From Limiplasma merdipullorum (GTDB taxonomy: Bacteria > Bacillota > Clostridia > Christensenellales > Aristaeellaceae), in contig DVHQ01000103.1 in assembly GCA_018711955.1 (NCBI GenBank), forward strand, positions 1 through 5,678: a stretch of 5,678 bases of DNA. The letters are read 5' to 3'. The position numbers and the translations under genes were made by a program. Numbering within the stretch: the stretch's first letter is position 1; each line of letters begins with the position of its first letter. Under the pieces are notes generated by a model, which made no database searches, was not told the origin of the DNA, and saw nothing but the letters and a program-made list of their open reading frames with translations. This document shows, piece after piece, positions 5,072 through 5,678 of this stretch.

Positions 5072-5678
5072 TCAGCGGCCGGCCGGAGAGGCCGCGGGCG
5101 TAACAGTAGGCGTGATCGTAGGCGTAGGCGTGGGTGTGGGCTGAAGCAGCTCGTTGAGCCGTAGCACCTGTGCCTCGCTCTCCTCCAGTGCGTCGCCAAG
5201 CTCCGCCACTTTTGCCTCAAGATCGGCCTTGGAAGCGGTCAGTTCCTCCACCTGCTTCTCCAAATCCGCCTTATCAGAAGTGAGACCTTCCACTTTCTCC
5301 GTCAGTGTCGTACTGCTCTCCTCCAGCGCACCGTATTGCGTCTCAAGGGTGGAGAGCTGGTCGGCCAGATCGCTGGCCTGCGTCTGGGCAGCGGTTAGCT
5401 GCGCCTGCGTATCGGCAAGGACTTCCTCCACCTTCGTGAGCGAGGCATCCAGCGCATTGGCGCGGTCCTGTTCCTCGGTCAGCTGCGCCTGCGTGTCGGC
5501 AAGGACCTCCTCCGTCTTTGTGAGCGAGGCATCCAGCGCGTTGGCGCGGTCCTGCTCCTCGGTCAGCTGGGCCTGGGTATCCGTGCTCAGCGTCACGGCG
5601 GAGGACAGCTGGTTTTCCAGATCCGCGCGGACGGCTTCCAAGTTCTCCAGCAGGGTGTTGAGCTTAGTAATTTCCTCA
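5072..5678 (-). CDS. Coiled-coil repeat protein with Thr-Pro-rich tail (5' end outside window)
   Basis: I do not recognise a family. The frame is open from the right edge to TGA at 5074-5072, giving 201 residues; the first complete codons read EEITKLNTLLEN, so the TTG at 5641 is internal and the true start lies beyond 5678. The sequence is almost entirely heptad-patterned and rich in Glu, Ala, Leu, Thr, Gln and Asp, as expected of a long coiled coil. It contains two near-identical 28-residue repeats (four heptads each) starting DTQAQLTEEQ, a diverged third copy starting DTQAQLTAAQ, then two 14-residue repeats built on KADLE. It ends in 22 residues dominated by Pro-Thr pairs, starting PTPTPTPT and finishing ASPAGR. 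There is no LPXTG motif or C-terminal membrane anchor. Such tails and coiled coils are common in envelope-associated proteins of Clostridia, so an extracytoplasmic or envelope role is plausible, but the N-terminus that would show a signal peptide or domain is missing. Confidence 0.8.
   Translation of the reverse strand, partial: EEITKLNTLLENLEAVRADLENQLSSAVTLSTDTQAQLTEEQDRANALDASLTKTEEVLADTQAQLTEEQDRANALDASLTKVEEVLADTQAQLTAAQTQASDLADQLSTLETQYGALEESSTTLTEKVEGLTSDKADLEKQVEELTASKADLEAKVAELGDALEESEAQVLRLNELLQPTPTPTPTITPTVTPAASPAGR
5075..5140 (-). repeat. Low-complexity Pro-Thr tail of the coiled-coil protein
   Basis: Twenty-two codons specify mostly alternating Pro and Thr, seen on the + strand as repeated GGCGTA/GGCGTG hexamers. 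It begins immediately after the coiled coil (NELLQ) and runs to the stop. It may be a flexible spacer or an O-glycosylation-prone tail; the latter is inference. Confidence 0.7.
5201..5284 (-). repeat. Two 42-base units encoding 14-residue KADLE repeats
   Basis: LTSDKADLEKQVEE (codons 5284-5243) is followed directly by LTASKADLEAKVAE (5242-5201). Nine of 14 residues are identical and the period is two heptads. The DNA is more diverged than in the 84-base repeats, so this looks like an older duplication within the same coiled coil. Confidence 0.75.
5414..5581 (-). repeat. Two 84-base tandem repeats encoding 28-residue coiled-coil units
   Basis: Copy 1 (5581-5498) and copy 2 (5497-5414) align without gaps and, counted by eye, differ at about 9 of 84 bases. 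Only one residue changes (Thr to Val in KTEEVLA versus KVEEVLA), so most differences are synonymous. A third unit begins at 5413 with the same DTQAQLT codon stretch and then diverges while keeping the heptad spacing (to about 5330). Confidence 0.9.

Noticed and set aside
5075..5095. Inverted repeat GCGGCC/GGCCGC in the last codons of the - strand gene as a terminator
   Set aside because: The stem is only 6 bp with a 9-base loop and no T run follows directly on the - strand. The hairpin at 5017-5056 is a far better terminator for this gene.
5414..5581. 84-base repeats as a CRISPR array
   Set aside because: The repeats are directly adjacent with no unique spacers, and they translate into in-phase heptads of an open reading frame.
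5639..5641. TTG as the start of the coiled-coil gene
   Set aside because: The frame stays open upstream to the window edge with coiled-coil sequence (EEITKLNTLLEN), so this codon is more likely an internal leucine.

Overview
The window is GC-rich bacterial DNA, densely packed with genes. It holds most of a conserved translation and RNA-maturation operon on the + strand: the 3' end of infB, then rbfA, nrnA, truB and ribF, followed by a multi-membrane-span glycosyltransferase gene. An intrinsic terminator separates this run from a convergent, incomplete - strand gene for a repetitive coiled-coil protein. The order infB-rbfA-nrnA-truB-ribF, the NrnA-type DHH phosphoesterase, the strong AGGAGG-type ribosome binding sites and the Thr-Pro-rich tail on the last protein suggest a high-GC Firmicute, probably an uncultured gut-type Clostridia lineage. 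That placement is inference; no rRNA or other marker here settles it.

Layout: infB C-terminus (1-386); a 51-base gap; rbfA with a TTG start (438-818); nrnA overlapping it by 26 bases (793-1794); truB joined by an ATGA overlap (1791-2696); ribF after 20 bases with a perfect AGGAGG (2717-3511); an ArnT/PMT-like GT-C glycosyltransferase (best start GTG 3532, end 5004); a GC-rich terminator hairpin (5017-5056); then a coiled-coil gene on the - strand (stop at 5072, running off the right edge at 5678). No internal promoter or terminator is evident between infB and 5004, so the + strand genes look co-transcribed.

The first five genes share a theme. IF2 places initiator tRNA, RbfA matures the 30S subunit, NrnA degrades very short RNAs and pAp, TruB makes pseudouridine-55 in tRNA, and RibF makes FAD. 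The glycosyltransferase is a cell-envelope gene and stands out functionally. It sits where rpsO is often found in related operons.

The points most worth a second look are a RibF whose riboflavin kinase half is shortened and lacks the expected PTAN motif, a perfect 11-bp hairpin inside the start of nrnA, and the 84-base tandem repeats in the coiled-coil gene. I see no convincing undescribed multi-gene system, no CRISPR array, no RNA gene and no mobile element.
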